Assembly (NCBI GenBank): GCA_964467455.1
Contig: CAYXQJ010000006.1
Span: forward strand, 104,451 to 168,450
Length of the DNA: 64,000 bases
Direction of reading: 5' to 3'
Source: OLB6 sp964467455
GTDB lineage: Bacteria > Bacteroidota > Ignavibacteria > Kapaibacteriales > Kapaibacteriaceae
Shown here one piece after another: positions 16,690-26,042 of the stretch (positions within the stretch are counted from its first letter, which is position 1; each line of letters opens with the position of its first letter). Under the pieces are notes generated by a model. That model ran no database searches. It saw only the letters and a program-made list of their open reading frames with translations, and was not told the origin of the DNA. A program made the translations under genes and the position numbers.

Positions 16690-19600
16690 TTATTTAGTGA
16701 TGATCAGATGTGTTGAGGAGATGACGCTGCCATTGGTGGAGGCCACGATACGATACGTGCCGCTTGGGAGTTGCGACGTGGTCCAACGCATGGTGAGGTC
16801 AGTGCCTGCCCCTTGAATGCCATTGTAGAGTGTGGAGATCTCGCGGCCGAAGAGATCGACGACCGTGAGGGTGACGCGGCGGTCTACGGTGGTAGCGGCA
16901 AGTTGCACCAAGGTTGAGGTTGATGCAGGATTTGGCGCAACGCGCAGATCACCGCGAAGGAAGGCCGGTTCATCGACGGATGAGATCGGCGGTGGGACAA
17001 AGTTAAAGCCGGTGATCTTGTAGATGTTGCCGCCGAAGTCGCTCACCCAGAAGTTTTCGTCGTTGCGATCGTATTCAACACCGCGGGCATTGATCAATCC
17101 GGCCGGCGAATTCAACGGCATGCGCGCTGTCTCCGTCGAGAGGTCGGATGTCTTGAAGGAAATAAGATAACAGGCCGAGAGTGAGCCACCGCCGGGGAAG
17201 GTGGTGCAGGTTTGGTACATCGTACCGATGTCGTCCCAGGCAAGACAGCGCGGACCATACGTTTCTTGATACGGGTTGTCGTGTTCGCTGATCAACGCTC
17301 CGGTGAGGTCCATCACATAGATCTTCTGGAAACCGTCACGTTCGCCGGCGATGAGATTGCCTTGGACCAGTTCCAGGCCCGTAGCATACCTACGTGCTTG
17401 GGATGCAAACACTCGCTTGAGGGCACCGTTGGTATCGGCGACGATCACCACGGCACCCACGCCGTCTGAGCCATTGAGCTTATGGATGTAGAGTGTTCCT
17501 GATGCACGGTCCATTGTCAAGTCGGTAAAGAGTGAGTCGCCAACACTGGCCGGGAGCTCAACGGTCTTCAAGACCTTCAAGGTCGTTGCGTCGAGCTTGT
17601 AGAGTTTGCGCTCGTAGAAGCTCGTCGTCCACAGACCATTGTTGCCATCCCATGCAAGGCCATACGGCACCCAGTTGACGGCCGACTGTTGCAGAATGCC
17701 GCCTTTATCCAGCGTTTGAATGGTAAAGGTGCGACTTACCTGTTGTTGTGTGACATCGGTCATCGACGTGACGCGAATCCGGGCATTCACCGTCGGCCAA
17801 TTCGGGACCTTCCAGCGCATGGCTGTACCGACAACATTCTCGGCGATCGGATCCCACTTCTGTCCATCATCAACGCTGAATTCCAACTTCACCGGCGAGG
17901 TGAAACCCGACCAGGCGATCGTAGCAGACAGCGTGCCTGTGTATACATCACCGCCGCCCGGTGAAACGATCACCGGTTCGTTCGGAAGGGCATCAATTAA
18001 GGGGGCTTCCCAGGCACTTCGTCCGTGGGTCACCACGCGAACGTATCCGAATTCGCTAATGACCTTGATGTCGAGTGCCGGCGAACGCGGCAGGCCTTTA
18101 CCATAGGGCACCCAGATCTTGCCGCCGTCAAACGTGGCAAAGACGCCGACGTCGGTGGCGATGAAGAGAATGTTCTCATCATCCGGATGTACTTCGATGG
18201 CATTGACCGGAATATCCGGCATACCTTCCCACAGCGACGTCCACGTTTTGCCGAGATCCGTTGTACGCCACACGTTGGCCGTGCCGACGGCGCTGTACGT
18301 GATCCAAGCAGTTGCACGGTCCGTGCGTGAGCAAGCGATGTCGGAGACGAATCGATTCGCGAGTTCGGTGCGTGGCGGGAACTGCCATTCAAATCCGTCG
18401 TCTTCGGCGACCATCAACTCACCACCGGCGCTGCCGGCCCAGATCACGGTGGGATCTGCCGGAGAACAGCCAATGGCCGAGACTTGATTGACGAATGGGG
18501 GCGAGGCCTCAAACCAGAAGTCGCCGGCGTCGAAGGTTCGCCACAAGCGACGTCGACCATGGAACAAGATCTGATCGTCGGCCGGATGCATGATCATCGG
18601 CGCGACCCATGCCGCCGGTTCTCCTTGATCGATGCCATCGATGATGATGCGTCCTTCTTGCGTTGCAAGGTTGATACGATACGGCACACCATTGGGGTAG
18701 TTGCCATAGATCACGTCGGGGTTTTTGTGATTGACGATCGTGACCATACCGTCGCCGCCGGCGACAGTGTCCCACTCCACATCGCCAAACGTGCCGAGCG
18801 TGCCGTTGTCTTGCGTGCCACCAAAGGCGCGTTCACGACGAGTCGGGTCGATGTCGAAGGAGTAGAACTGCGTGACCGACAGGCCATCGTTGATCAGGAA
18901 CCACGTTGCACCGTTGTTGGTGCTCTTGACCATGCCGCCGTCATTGCCGGCGTAGATGGTCGTCGGATTCTTGGGGTCATAGGCCAAGCAGTGTTGATCG
19001 ACGTGCACCAGGTTGGCACCGTTGCCGTCGCCATAACCGCCCGTCTGATTGCTCCACGACGTGCCGCCATTTGTGGTGCGCCAGATGTCGATACCGCCGA
19101 CGAAGCAGACGTTGGCATCGACCGGTGAGACGGACACGTAGTTATCATAGAAACCCTGACTGCCGGCAGGATCACAGGAACCGGCGAAGAAACAACCCCG
19201 TGTGTCGTTGTATTGCACGGTCCAGGTAAGCCCCTTATTCGTTGACTTTGCAATGGTGGCAAGACTGTTGAGTTCGACGAGGGCGTAGACGACGTTGGGA
19301 TCGACCGGACTTTGTTGGACGGACGTTCTGCCGAAGGTGCCGATCAATCCGGAGGCGCGACGTTCCCACGTCTGGCCACCGTTGGCGGTATACATGATGC
19401 CGTCTTCGGGCACAGCTATGAACCACTCGTTCTCATCATTGGGGTTGATCGACATGTCATAGGCCGTGCCTTCATAAACCTGCGTCCACGTTTTGCCGCG
19501 GTCGAGACTCTTGTACACACCGGCATTGGTATTCATGCACGACGCCATCAGCAGGTCGCGGTTCTTGGGGTGAGCATAGATGCGGGAGAACGAGCCCACG

Positions 19601-20172
19601 GTCGACAGTCCAAGAATACTCCACGTCTCACCGGCATCGGTAGAGACCATCAGGCCTGCGCCCAGGTAGGTGTTGGCATTGGTGACTTGTTCGCCCGTGC
19701 CGGCATAGATGATGTTCGGGTCGACAGGATCAAAACACAACGAACCCATCGCAATAGCGTTGGCATCGTCCATCTTCGGCGTCCACGACGTACCACCGTC
19801 GGTCGACTTCCACACACCGCCGGCCGCAGCGGCGATGTAGACGATGTTGGTGTTCTCGGGGTGGATGAGGATCGACTTGATACGGCCACCCGTGGAACGC
19901 GGACCAAACTGCTGCCATTGCGGCTGCTCGGCCATCAACATCTCCGTGGCCTTGGACCGCTCCATGCGTCTTACCTGGTCGACGGCCTTGGCGCGAGTGC
20001 CCGGTGCGATCGTTGTTCCCGGCGCCTGACGTCGGTCCATGAAGTCCTCGAACCGACGGCGGATCGCTCCGTCCTCATGTTCCGGCTTCAGTCCTTTTTC
20101 GATCTGTGCGTGAGCGCCAAGTGCTGCGATCATGGAGATCGCGAGCACAACGAGGTAGAGATATCTGATCAT
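16690..20172 (-). CDS. Secreted sortilin/BNR-type beta-propeller protein with T9SS C-terminal domain
   Basis: 1160 residues. A signal peptide (MIRYLYLVVLAISMIAALGAHA) is followed by many propeller blades with the sortilin/Ycf48 pattern S.DGG.TW (for example WKSTDGGTSWTP, VSTDAGETWSIL, KSLDRGKTWTQV). Near residue 770 an Ig-like module (EFSVDDGQKWDPI) follows, then a second short propeller. The last ~80 residues (LRVAPNPASTSTLVQL to GTYRIVAS) form a type IX secretion sorting domain, so the protein is probably exported and surface-attached. No enzymatic motif seen. ATG 20172 gives the signal peptide; the frame upstream reads into the divergent crtI-like promoter. Confidence 0.88.
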   Translation of the reverse strand: MIRYLYLVVLAISMIAALGAHAQIEKGLKPEHEDGAIRRRFEDFMDRRQAPGTTIAPGTRAKAVDQVRRMERSKATEMLMAEQPQWQQFGPRSTGGRIKSILIHPENTNIVYIAAAAGGVWKSTDGGTSWTPKMDDANAIAMGSLCFDPVDPNIIYAGTGEQVTNANTYLGAGLMVSTDAGETWSILGLSTVGSFSRIYAHPKNRDLLMASCMNTNAGVYKSLDRGKTWTQVYEGTAYDMSINPNDENEWFIAVPEDGIMYTANGGQTWERRASGLIGTFGRTSVQQSPVDPNVVYALVELNSLATIAKSTNKGLTWTVQYNDTRGCFFAGSCDPAGSQGFYDNYVSVSPVDANVCFVGGIDIWRTTNGGTSWSNQTGGYGDGNGANLVHVDQHCLAYDPKNPTTIYAGNDGGMVKSTNNGATWFLINDGLSVTQFYSFDIDPTRRERAFGGTQDNGTLGTFGDVEWDTVAGGDGMVTIVNHKNPDVIYGNYPNGVPYRINLATQEGRIIIDGIDQGEPAAWVAPMIMHPADDQILFHGRRRLWRTFDAGDFWFEASPPFVNQVSAIGCSPADPTVIWAGSAGGELMVAEDDGFEWQFPPRTELANRFVSDIACSRTDRATAWITYSAVGTANVWRTTDLGKTWTSLWEGMPDIPVNAIEVHPDDENILFIATDVGVFATFDGGKIWVPYGKGLPRSPALDIKVISEFGYVRVVTHGRSAWEAPLIDALPNEPVIVSPGGGDVYTGTLSATIAWSGFTSPVKLEFSVDDGQKWDPIAENVVGTAMRWKVPNWPTVNARIRVTSMTDVTQQQVSRTFTIQTLDKGGILQQSAVNWVPYGLAWDGNNGLWTTSFYERKLYKLDATTLKVLKTVELPASVGDSLFTDLTMDRASGTLYIHKLNGSDGVGAVVIVADTNGALKRVFASQARRYATGLELVQGNLIAGERDGFQKIYVMDLTGALISEHDNPYQETYGPRCLAWDDIGTMYQTCTTFPGGGSLSACYLISFKTSDLSTETARMPLNSPAGLINARGVEYDRNDENFWVSDFGGNIYKITGFNFVPPPISSVDEPAFLRGDLRVAPNPASTSTLVQLAATTVDRRVTLTVVDLFGREISTLYNGIQGAGTDLTMRWTTSQLPSGTYRIVASTNGSVISSTHLIITK

Positions 20173-20248
20173 GTAGTGTTCCCGTGTTACGTCCAGTTCA
20201 CAAGTTAACGGAACGATTACCGATTCGTGCACGTTCCAGCGGTCACGT

Positions 20249-21784
20249 ATGACGAACGACCGCCATGTCACCGTTTGCAAGACCCTGGTTCTCGGCGCCG
20301 GTTACTCTGGTCTGGCCGCCGCGGCCCTGCTGGCTCACGCCGGTGAAGAGGTCGTCGTCCTCGAAGCTCACGACACCCTCGGCGGCTGCGCCTCGTTCTT
20401 TCGCAGCGGTCCGTACACCTTCGACGTCGGCGCCACGACCTTCTCCGGCGTCCGCCCCGACCAGCCCGTCGGCCGCCTCTTCGGCCACCTCGGCCTCCAG
20501 CCCGACTTCCTGAAGCTCGACCCGGCCATGCTGATCCGCCTGCCGGACCTTGACGTGGTACGCGACGCCGACCCCGCTCAGTGGATCGACCGCGCCCGCG
20601 AGCTCTTTCCCCAGGGAGACCAGCGCGCTTATTGGCAGCACCTGTACCGACTCGAACATCGCATCTGGGACCTCATCGCCGACCGTCCGTACCTGCCGCC
20701 GTCATCGGCCTCGGACTGGCGGCGCATGATGCATCCCAACAACCTCTCGTCCGTGCCGCTGATTCACGGTCTCGTCACGCCTATGTCGTGGCTCATGCAT
20801 CGCCACGGCGTCGACGCCGACCCCCGCTTCCGCGCCCTCGTCGACGAGCAGATGCTCATCTCCACACAAAGCACCAGCACCGTCGCGCCATATCTCACCG
20901 GCGCTATGGGCCTCACCTATCCCAGTGAGACCTATTATCCGGTAGGGGGCATGTATGCACCGGCACTCCTGCTTCTGCGGCATATCACTCAACACGGCGG
21001 CGGTGTTCGTTTTCGACGGCGTGTCACCTCGATCGTCCGACGTCCGGCGTCCGACGTCCATCCAATAAATGGGTTAGGGACGAGGGACGCCGGACGCTGG
21101 ACGGTCGAGTGCACAAATGGTGAACGATACCATGCCGAAAACGTCATCTCCTCGATCCCGATCTGGAACATGCAGCACATCACGGACGCAGACGTGTCGG
21201 CGTATTACGGTCGACTGAGTAGACGCTTCAGCGAATCATGGGCAGCACTGACGATGTACCTTGTGGTACCGCAGCCAACGGAACTGCCAGCCCCCTACAT
21301 CCAAATGCATTTAGATCGCGAGATCGAAGGAGTGCATTCGAAGTCGCTGTTTGTGTCGGTGTCGCATGCGGAGGATGAGAAGAAGGCACCGAGGGGGGAA
21401 GCGACGGTGACGGTTAGTACCCATACACGGGGAATGGGGAATGGGGAATGGGGAATCGGGAATGGGGAATGGGGAATGAAAAAAGAACGGGTGATGAAGG
21501 AGATGGTGGAGGCGATCAAGAGGCGGTTGCCGGAGTTGGGGATCGAGAATGCGCATCATCTTGAGGGTGGGACGCCGGGGACGTGGGAGAAGTATACGTT
21601 GCGGTATCACGGCTATGTGGGTGGGATCCCGCATTCGGTGAAGCGTCCGATGTTGATGATGCCGAAGAATGTGACACCGTTCCGCGGGTTGTATCAGATC
21701 GGTGACAGTGCGTTCCCGGGTCAGGGGACGCCGGCAGTGATCATGGGGGCATGGAACACTGTCGCCCGTATGTTTGCATCATGA
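20249..21784 (+). CDS. FAD-dependent carotenoid desaturase/isomerase-like oxidoreductase
   Basis: 511 residues. The N-terminal dinucleotide fold is LVLGAGYSGLAAAALLAHAG with GGCASFFRSGPYTFDVGATT behind it, as in the CrtI/CrtD/CRTISO family. The C-terminus GLYQIGDSAFPGQGTPAV is the second FAD-binding block of that family. The substrate cannot be fixed from sequence. Co-transcription with ubiE and menA (ATGA overlaps) could mean a membrane lipid or quinone-linked role. Two word repeats interrupt the frame in loop regions: residues ~262-287 (CGTCCGGCGTCC type) and ~392-411 (GGGAATGGGGAAT type, encoding glycine/asparagine/tryptophan-rich residues). Confidence 0.82.
   Translation: MTNDRHVTVCKTLVLGAGYSGLAAAALLAHAGEEVVVLEAHDTLGGCASFFRSGPYTFDVGATTFSGVRPDQPVGRLFGHLGLQPDFLKLDPAMLIRLPDLDVVRDADPAQWIDRARELFPQGDQRAYWQHLYRLEHRIWDLIADRPYLPPSSASDWRRMMHPNNLSSVPLIHGLVTPMSWLMHRHGVDADPRFRALVDEQMLISTQSTSTVAPYLTGAMGLTYPSETYYPVGGMYAPALLLLRHITQHGGGVRFRRRVTSIVRRPASDVHPINGLGTRDAGRWTVECTNGERYHAENVISSIPIWNMQHITDADVSAYYGRLSRRFSESWAALTMYLVVPQPTELPAPYIQMHLDREIEGVHSKSLFVSVSHAEDEKKAPRGEATVTVSTHTRGMGNGEWGIGNGEWGMKKERVMKEMVEAIKRRLPELGIENAHHLEGGTPGTWEKYTLRYHGYVGGIPHSVKRPMLMMPKNVTPFRGLYQIGDSAFPGQGTPAVIMGAWNTVARMFAS
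21036..21108. repeat. CGTCCGGCGTCC-type word repeat inside the desaturase-like gene
   Basis: Two blocks of GTCCGACGTCCGGCGTCC-like words in inverted orientation flank a short spacer. They could form a stem and they keep the reading frame. Confidence 0.8.
21428..21478. repeat. GGGAATGGGGAAT-type word repeat inside the desaturase-like gene
   Basis: Seven GGGGAAT-like words in a row (one GGGAATC variant), encoding MGNGEWGIGNGEWGM. The same words occur between fni and the polyprenyl synthase (41684-41714). A GGGAACAG variant occurs at 33007-33056 and 51189-51226. Confidence 0.9.
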
Positions 21785-22485
21785 GTGAAGCTGTTCATGC
21801 GATGTTCTCGGACATCGCCGCCAAGTATGACCGTGCGAATGCGATCCTTTCACTGGGTATCCATCATCTGTGGCGCAAGGCCACGGTGAAGGCCAGTGGT
21901 GCACGTCCAGGCATGTCGGTGCTGGATTGTGCCACAGGCACTGGTGACTTGGCTATTGTTTTTGCGGAAGTGACTCAACCCTCAACCCTCAACCCTCATC
22001 CACTAGTAGTTGCGACGGATTTTAATGCGGATATGCTATCCTATGCACCGGCCAAGGCCAAGGCGAAGGGGTATGACATCCAGTTCGAAGTTGCTGATGC
22101 GATGAACCTGCCGTATGAGGATGATCGGTTTGACATTGCCAGCATTTCGTTTGGCATTCGCAATGTGGATGATCCGATGACGGCGTTGAAGAGTATGGCA
22201 CGCGTTGTCAAACCTGGTGGGAAAGTGGTAGTGCTGGAGTTTGGTCAGCCGAAGGGTGTGTTTGGCAAGTTGTATCGGTGGTACAGCAAGCACATCATTC
22301 CGTTGATCGGTGCGATGATCACGGGACATCGTGAGGCCTATGATTATTTACCGCGGACGGCGGCGAAGTTCCCGGCCGGAGAAAAGTTCGTCGGCTTGAT
22401 GTTGCAGAGTGGTGTCTTTAGCGACGTGCAAGCTCGCCCCCTAACCGGTGGGATCACGTGGTTATATGTCGGAACGGTGGCATGA
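21781..22485 (+). CDS. ubiE: Demethylmenaquinone C-methyltransferase
   Basis: 234 residues of the UbiE/MenG family, which makes the last methylation in menaquinone synthesis. Motifs: FSDIAAKYDRANAILSLGIHHLWR (family N-terminus), SVLDCATGTGDLAI (SAM motif I), ISFGIRNVDD (family signature) and VVKPGGKVVVLEF. A CAACCCT word repeat (21973-22008) inserts TQPSTLNPHP (residues ~64-76) between the first and second strands of the Rossmann fold. ATG 21781 overlaps the upstream stop (ATGA), and its own stop overlaps menA the same way. Confidence 0.93.
   Translation: MSEAVHAMFSDIAAKYDRANAILSLGIHHLWRKATVKASGARPGMSVLDCATGTGDLAIVFAEVTQPSTLNPHPLVVATDFNADMLSYAPAKAKAKGYDIQFEVADAMNLPYEDDRFDIASISFGIRNVDDPMTALKSMARVVKPGGKVVVLEFGQPKGVFGKLYRWYSKHIIPLIGAMITGHREAYDYLPRTAAKFPAGEKFVGLMLQSGVFSDVQARPLTGGITWLYVGTVA
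21973..22008. repeat. CAACCCT-type word repeat inside ubiE
   Basis: Three CTCAACC-like heptamers and a CATCCACTAG tail, in frame with ubiE. They match the copies at 8238-8272 and 51229-51261. Confidence 0.85.
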
Positions 22486-23366
22486 ACTGGAAGATCTGGT
22501 TCGAGTCCACCAAGCCGAAGGTCTTTGCAGCGAGCATGATGCCCGTGGCCTTGGGTAGTGTGGTGGCCTATGCCGACGGTGTGATGCATGGACCGTCGGT
22601 GCCGTTGATCCTCATCTGCGCGATGTTGATCCAGTTGGTCTCGAACTGGGTCAACGACATCTACGACTACAAGCGTGGTGCTGATGAACGCGGTCGTGTC
22701 GGCCCGCGTCGGGTTTTGGTGGAAGGTTTCATCACGCCCAAGCAACTCATCCGTGCATCATGGACGGCAGCGGTCGTCTGTTTTCTGCTTGGACTCCCAC
22801 TGATCCTCCGCAGCGGCTGGCCGACATTGTTCATGGGCTTGTCGTGTTTGATCGCGGCGTGGTGGTATACCGGTGGACGCTACAATCTTGCCTATCACGG
22901 ACTCGGTGACGTCGCCGCATTTATGTTCTTTGGTGTGGTTGCTGTCACCGGCACGTACTACGTCCACGCCACCGCCTGGTCCATGGACGCCTTCATCATC
23001 TCCATCAGTGCCGGCCTCATCACGGCCAACATTCTTGCCGTCAACAACATTCGCGACATCGCCACTGATGCCTTGGTTGGCAAGCGCACGTTAGCGGTTC
23101 GTCTTGGTGCACGACCATCGAAGATCCTCTACATCGCGCTCACCATCGTCGCCATCGTCACACCGTGTATCACTCTTGCACCCTCGCGTGGAGTGTGGAT
23201 GTGGCTTCCGCTGGTCTGTGCTCCGTATGCCATCCTTCTCTGCACCATGGTCTGGAAGCGTCAGGGGGCGGAACTCAACTCCGCCCTTGCCGGCACCGGC
23301 TTGCTGCATGTGTTCTACACGCTGCTGACGGTGATGGCCTTTGTGTTTAGTTCGATGTCGGTTTAG
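22482..23366 (+). CDS. menA: 1,4-dihydroxy-2-naphthoate polyprenyltransferase
   Basis: 294 residues with 8-9 membrane helices. NDIYDYKRGADERGRVGP carries the first aspartate-rich prenyl-diphosphate motif, and NNIRDIATDALVGKRTLAVRLG the second, both typical of MenA. It joins a polyprenyl chain to DHNA to give demethylmenaquinone, the substrate of the preceding ubiE product. The gene order and translational coupling fit the pathway. ATG 22482 overlaps the ubiE stop. Confidence 0.93.
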   Translation: MNWKIWFESTKPKVFAASMMPVALGSVVAYADGVMHGPSVPLILICAMLIQLVSNWVNDIYDYKRGADERGRVGPRRVLVEGFITPKQLIRASWTAAVVCFLLGLPLILRSGWPTLFMGLSCLIAAWWYTGGRYNLAYHGLGDVAAFMFFGVVAVTGTYYVHATAWSMDAFIISISAGLITANILAVNNIRDIATDALVGKRTLAVRLGARPSKILYIALTIVAIVTPCITLAPSRGVWMWLPLVCAPYAILLCTMVWKRQGAELNSALAGTGLLHVFYTLLTVMAFVFSSMSV

Positions 23367-23380
23367 AGGGAACAGGACCG

Positions 23381-24031
23381 ATGGAAGTAATGTACTGGAT
23401 AACTGCTCTGATCTCACTCGTCCTGTTTCAGGGCTGCAGGACAGTTCAGACCTGTGATCCTGTGAAGACCATACCCATTGAGCAGTTGTGCTGTGTTGAG
23501 CCAACGCCTTTGTGTTTTCGTAACGCAGAGTTCTACGGTGATTCGAGCGAGCCATACGTAGCAGTTACGATCGATACGGCCCACCCTGCATTGAGGACAT
23601 GGACATCTTCAGGTCTCTTGTTGCGCGACGAACAGGTACTTGTAAAAGTTGTTTTTTACGTGAGCCATATTGACCTCGATTCCACAAAGTCGATGATTGA
23701 TTCAGTACAGGGGGCTAGCGTTTACACGTACGACACCGTTTCGCGTCTATTCACCGTCAGGAACTACCTCGTTTCGCACTCTGTTCGCTCGTATCAGTTG
23801 GTTCCAGATCTAACGTCTGAGCTCGATTGGATTGGCTCAAAGGCCTATCGGTATGTTGTTGGTTACGTTCTGCCGTATTATGGCCGATCAGTAAGCGCCG
23901 TGATCGATATCAGTGTCGATCTTGGTGATTTGGAAAAGACAGTGTTCTCTGATTTGAGTACGTCTGACAGCAAACAAGCTTCATACCTCGAACGGCTTCA
24001 GAGCTTTGGCAACAAAGAACCGCACCGCTGA
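23381..24031 (+). CDS. Putative lipoprotein, unknown function
   Basis: 216 residues. The start MEVMYWITALISLVLFQGC ends in a lipobox-like LFQGC, so it is probably lipid-anchored. Four more cysteines follow early (TCDPV, LCCVEP, LCFRN). The rest is mixed beta-rich sequence with no family I know. It begins 14 bp after menA and may share its transcript. It is more A+T-rich than the metabolic genes before it. Confidence 0.65.
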   Translation: MEVMYWITALISLVLFQGCRTVQTCDPVKTIPIEQLCCVEPTPLCFRNAEFYGDSSEPYVAVTIDTAHPALRTWTSSGLLLRDEQVLVKVVFYVSHIDLDSTKSMIDSVQGASVYTYDTVSRLFTVRNYLVSHSVRSYQLVPDLTSELDWIGSKAYRYVVGYVLPYYGRSVSAVIDISVDLGDLEKTVFSDLSTSDSKQASYLERLQSFGNKEPHR

Positions 24032-24110
24032 GCTCTGAGACATTAGTGTTCATTTCGATGTCATAAGCTCGAGGAAGGACTCATTTGAATTCGGCATGCA
24101 GCTTCGTTAC

Positions 24111-25379
24111 CTAGTTGCAATACGTGACGAGGTTACCTGCGGCCATACCATCACTTTGTATGGAGATCAGGTACACACCGCATTCGATGTGGGGAAAGTC
24201 GAGCACTAGCTGGTTCATGTGTGGAACGTTCTGAACCTCCCAACGTGTCACAGACCTGCCAAGAATGTCGGAGACGTGAATCGTAATTGGCTCAAGAGAT
24301 TCAAATCCAGCCAGATCAACGGTAAGCGTATTGTCAGAAATCAATGCTCGTGCAGTTATGCTCGTCTCCTTCACGTCCCGAACACTTGATGCCGTTGAGT
24401 CACAAAGAGAGCTAATGTTTGCGACCCAGAATGTCGACCCCATGGCATAGATCTTATCACCATCCACGATCTCTAGCGCGAAGGTCCTTTGAATCGGTAA
24501 CTGGTACTCCCACGAACGGCCTCCATTACGGGTCATACGAACGTTCAAACCGTCTGCAGTCCAACCGCACGTTGTGTCCACAAAACAGATCGTGCTACAC
24601 ACACCTGGAGATGCTTTGGTCTCCATCCATGTCCGTCCGCCATCTCTGGTGTACGCCATAGCACCGGACATCCACCCATAGACCGAGTCAATAAACAGCA
24701 GATCTCTGACTTCAAAGCTAGGTATTGAAGTTTGAATCTCAGATCGTATTGTCCAACCAAATGGTGGATTCACCGACGCGATGAGTGTATCGCTGTCGAC
24801 TGCTACGAGTCCGACTCCATCGGGACTCATCGTGCCTTTCACTTGACTATAGGTTGGATCAAACTGGTTGTCAGGCCCGCAGTCAAACTCCCCAGGCAAT
24901 GTTACGACTCTCCATGACGAATCCGGGTCAAGGGGGCGGGCACACAAAGCAAGCTTTCCTGATTGACAACCGGCAATAAAGACCCAATCACTGGATGTCT
25001 CTACAACAGACCACACAACCAACGTACTCGACGGCCGGTAATCAGCAGGCAAAGCAAGACTGTCGTTCTCCCACGTGATTCCGAAATCAGTTGTGCGGAA
25101 CACCCCTTCCGGCCCCACTACCCAACCGAGACCTTGCTCACTCAGCGATATTGACCGTAGCGCATATGCATATGGAAGCGGCATTTCTGGTTGCCACTTG
25201 GTCCAAGAATGTGTGGAATCTACTGTGGTGACAACCGTAGGACGACCGTCTTCTAACCCCAGAGCAACACCATGCTTAGCATTGATAAAAGATGTTTCGA
25301 GGACCACGCCAATTGGGGGCATTGGCTGATTGATCCACTGAGAAGACACATCGCTAACAGCGAAGGATAGGGCAGGCAA
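24111..25379 (-). CDS. Ycf48-like propeller protein with T9SS-like C-terminus; signal peptide apparently out of frame
   Basis: About 422 residues with Ycf48/BNR-type blades (RTTDFGITWENDSLALP, YTRDGGRTWMET, MTRNGGRSWEYQLP) and a C-terminal sorting-like domain (ITIHVSDILGRSVTRWEV to YLISIQS). It is a paralogue of the gene at 35645-36940: both share GLGWVVG/GIGWVVG and the order of the blades. The only frame start is TTG 25379, with no signal peptide. A good one (MHRLLIFCIA) lies just upstream from ATG 25404 but in another frame, and the gene frame is closed there by TGA. A frameshift (real, or an assembly error) would join them. Confidence 0.7.
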   Translation of the reverse strand: MPALSFAVSDVSSQWINQPMPPIGVVLETSFINAKHGVALGLEDGRPTVVTTVDSTHSWTKWQPEMPLPYAYALRSISLSEQGLGWVVGPEGVFRTTDFGITWENDSLALPADYRPSSTLVVWSVVETSSDWVFIAGCQSGKLALCARPLDPDSSWRVVTLPGEFDCGPDNQFDPTYSQVKGTMSPDGVGLVAVDSDTLIASVNPPFGWTIRSEIQTSIPSFEVRDLLFIDSVYGWMSGAMAYTRDGGRTWMETKASPGVCSTICFVDTTCGWTADGLNVRMTRNGGRSWEYQLPIQRTFALEIVDGDKIYAMGSTFWVANISSLCDSTASSVRDVKETSITARALISDNTLTVDLAGFESLEPITIHVSDILGRSVTRWEVQNVPHMNQLVLDFPHIECGVYLISIQSDGMAAGNLVTYCN

Positions 25380-25454
25380 TGCAGAAGATCAGAAGACGAT
25401 GCATCGTGTGAACCCCGCTCTCAATAACAGCGAAAATGACTGAAGCGATCGTGT

Positions 25455-25940
25455 TTAGTTCGATGTCTTAAGATCCAGATCGCTGTTCTCGTGCGTCGAC
25501 GAGATCATCAACTCCACCAGCGGCTTGATGGCATCGGGCGTGCCGAGGTTCCAGCGAATGGTGCGACGCTGACCGTTGTGCATGACCATGAGCGTTCGTA
25601 CAGGAGCATCTTCCACGGGCTGCATCTGGTTAGTGTCGAGTCGCATGACGTCGTTCGTCTCCACGATGTCGTAGATGGCACACAACGTCGCCGCATTAAT
25701 GGTGCCGGTGTGTGTGCCCGTCCGCTCGGTGTTCTGCCGCGGTTCATAGACAACCGAACCATCACCGTAGACCGTACCGGAATAGACCGGACACAGGCCC
25801 ATGCACGCCCCCTGCAGATAGGTCACCTGGAACGAGTCCTTGGTGATCTTGGATGTACATGAGTCCGAACTCGCGCAGGATGAAAGGATGAATGTCATTC
25901 CGAACAGAAAGGCGAAAAGGCGAAATGGCGAAATGGTCAT
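25455..25940 (-). CDS. DUF6438-type lipoprotein
   Basis: 161 residues. The signal (SPFRLFAFLFGMTFILSSC) ends in lipobox LSSC at Cys22. The mature part has GACMGLCPVYSGTVYGDGSV, the hallmark of DUF6438 proteins, whose function is unknown. ATG 25940 is chosen because it opens the signal peptide; the frame upstream adds no conserved residues. The signal peptide is itself encoded by a GCGAAATGGCGAAA word repeat. Confidence 0.72.
   Translation of the reverse strand: MTISPFRLFAFLFGMTFILSSCASSDSCTSKITKDSFQVTYLQGACMGLCPVYSGTVYGDGSVVYEPRQNTERTGTHTGTINAATLCAIYDIVETNDVMRLDTNQMQPVEDAPVRTLMVMHNGQRRTIRWNLGTPDAIKPLVELMISSTHENSDLDLKTSN
25911..25935. repeat. GCGAAATGG word repeat encoding part of a signal peptide
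   Basis: Three GGCGAAA-like words in succession, translated on the minus strand as SPFRLFAFL. Confidence 0.65.
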
Positions 25941-26042
25941 GGCGTTACATGATGTTGACAATGGGGAAATACTGACGCAACATTGGAGCGTGAGTTTTGT
26001 GTGACGAAAGTAACTCCATAAAACTCTTTTCGAAAGACGTTC

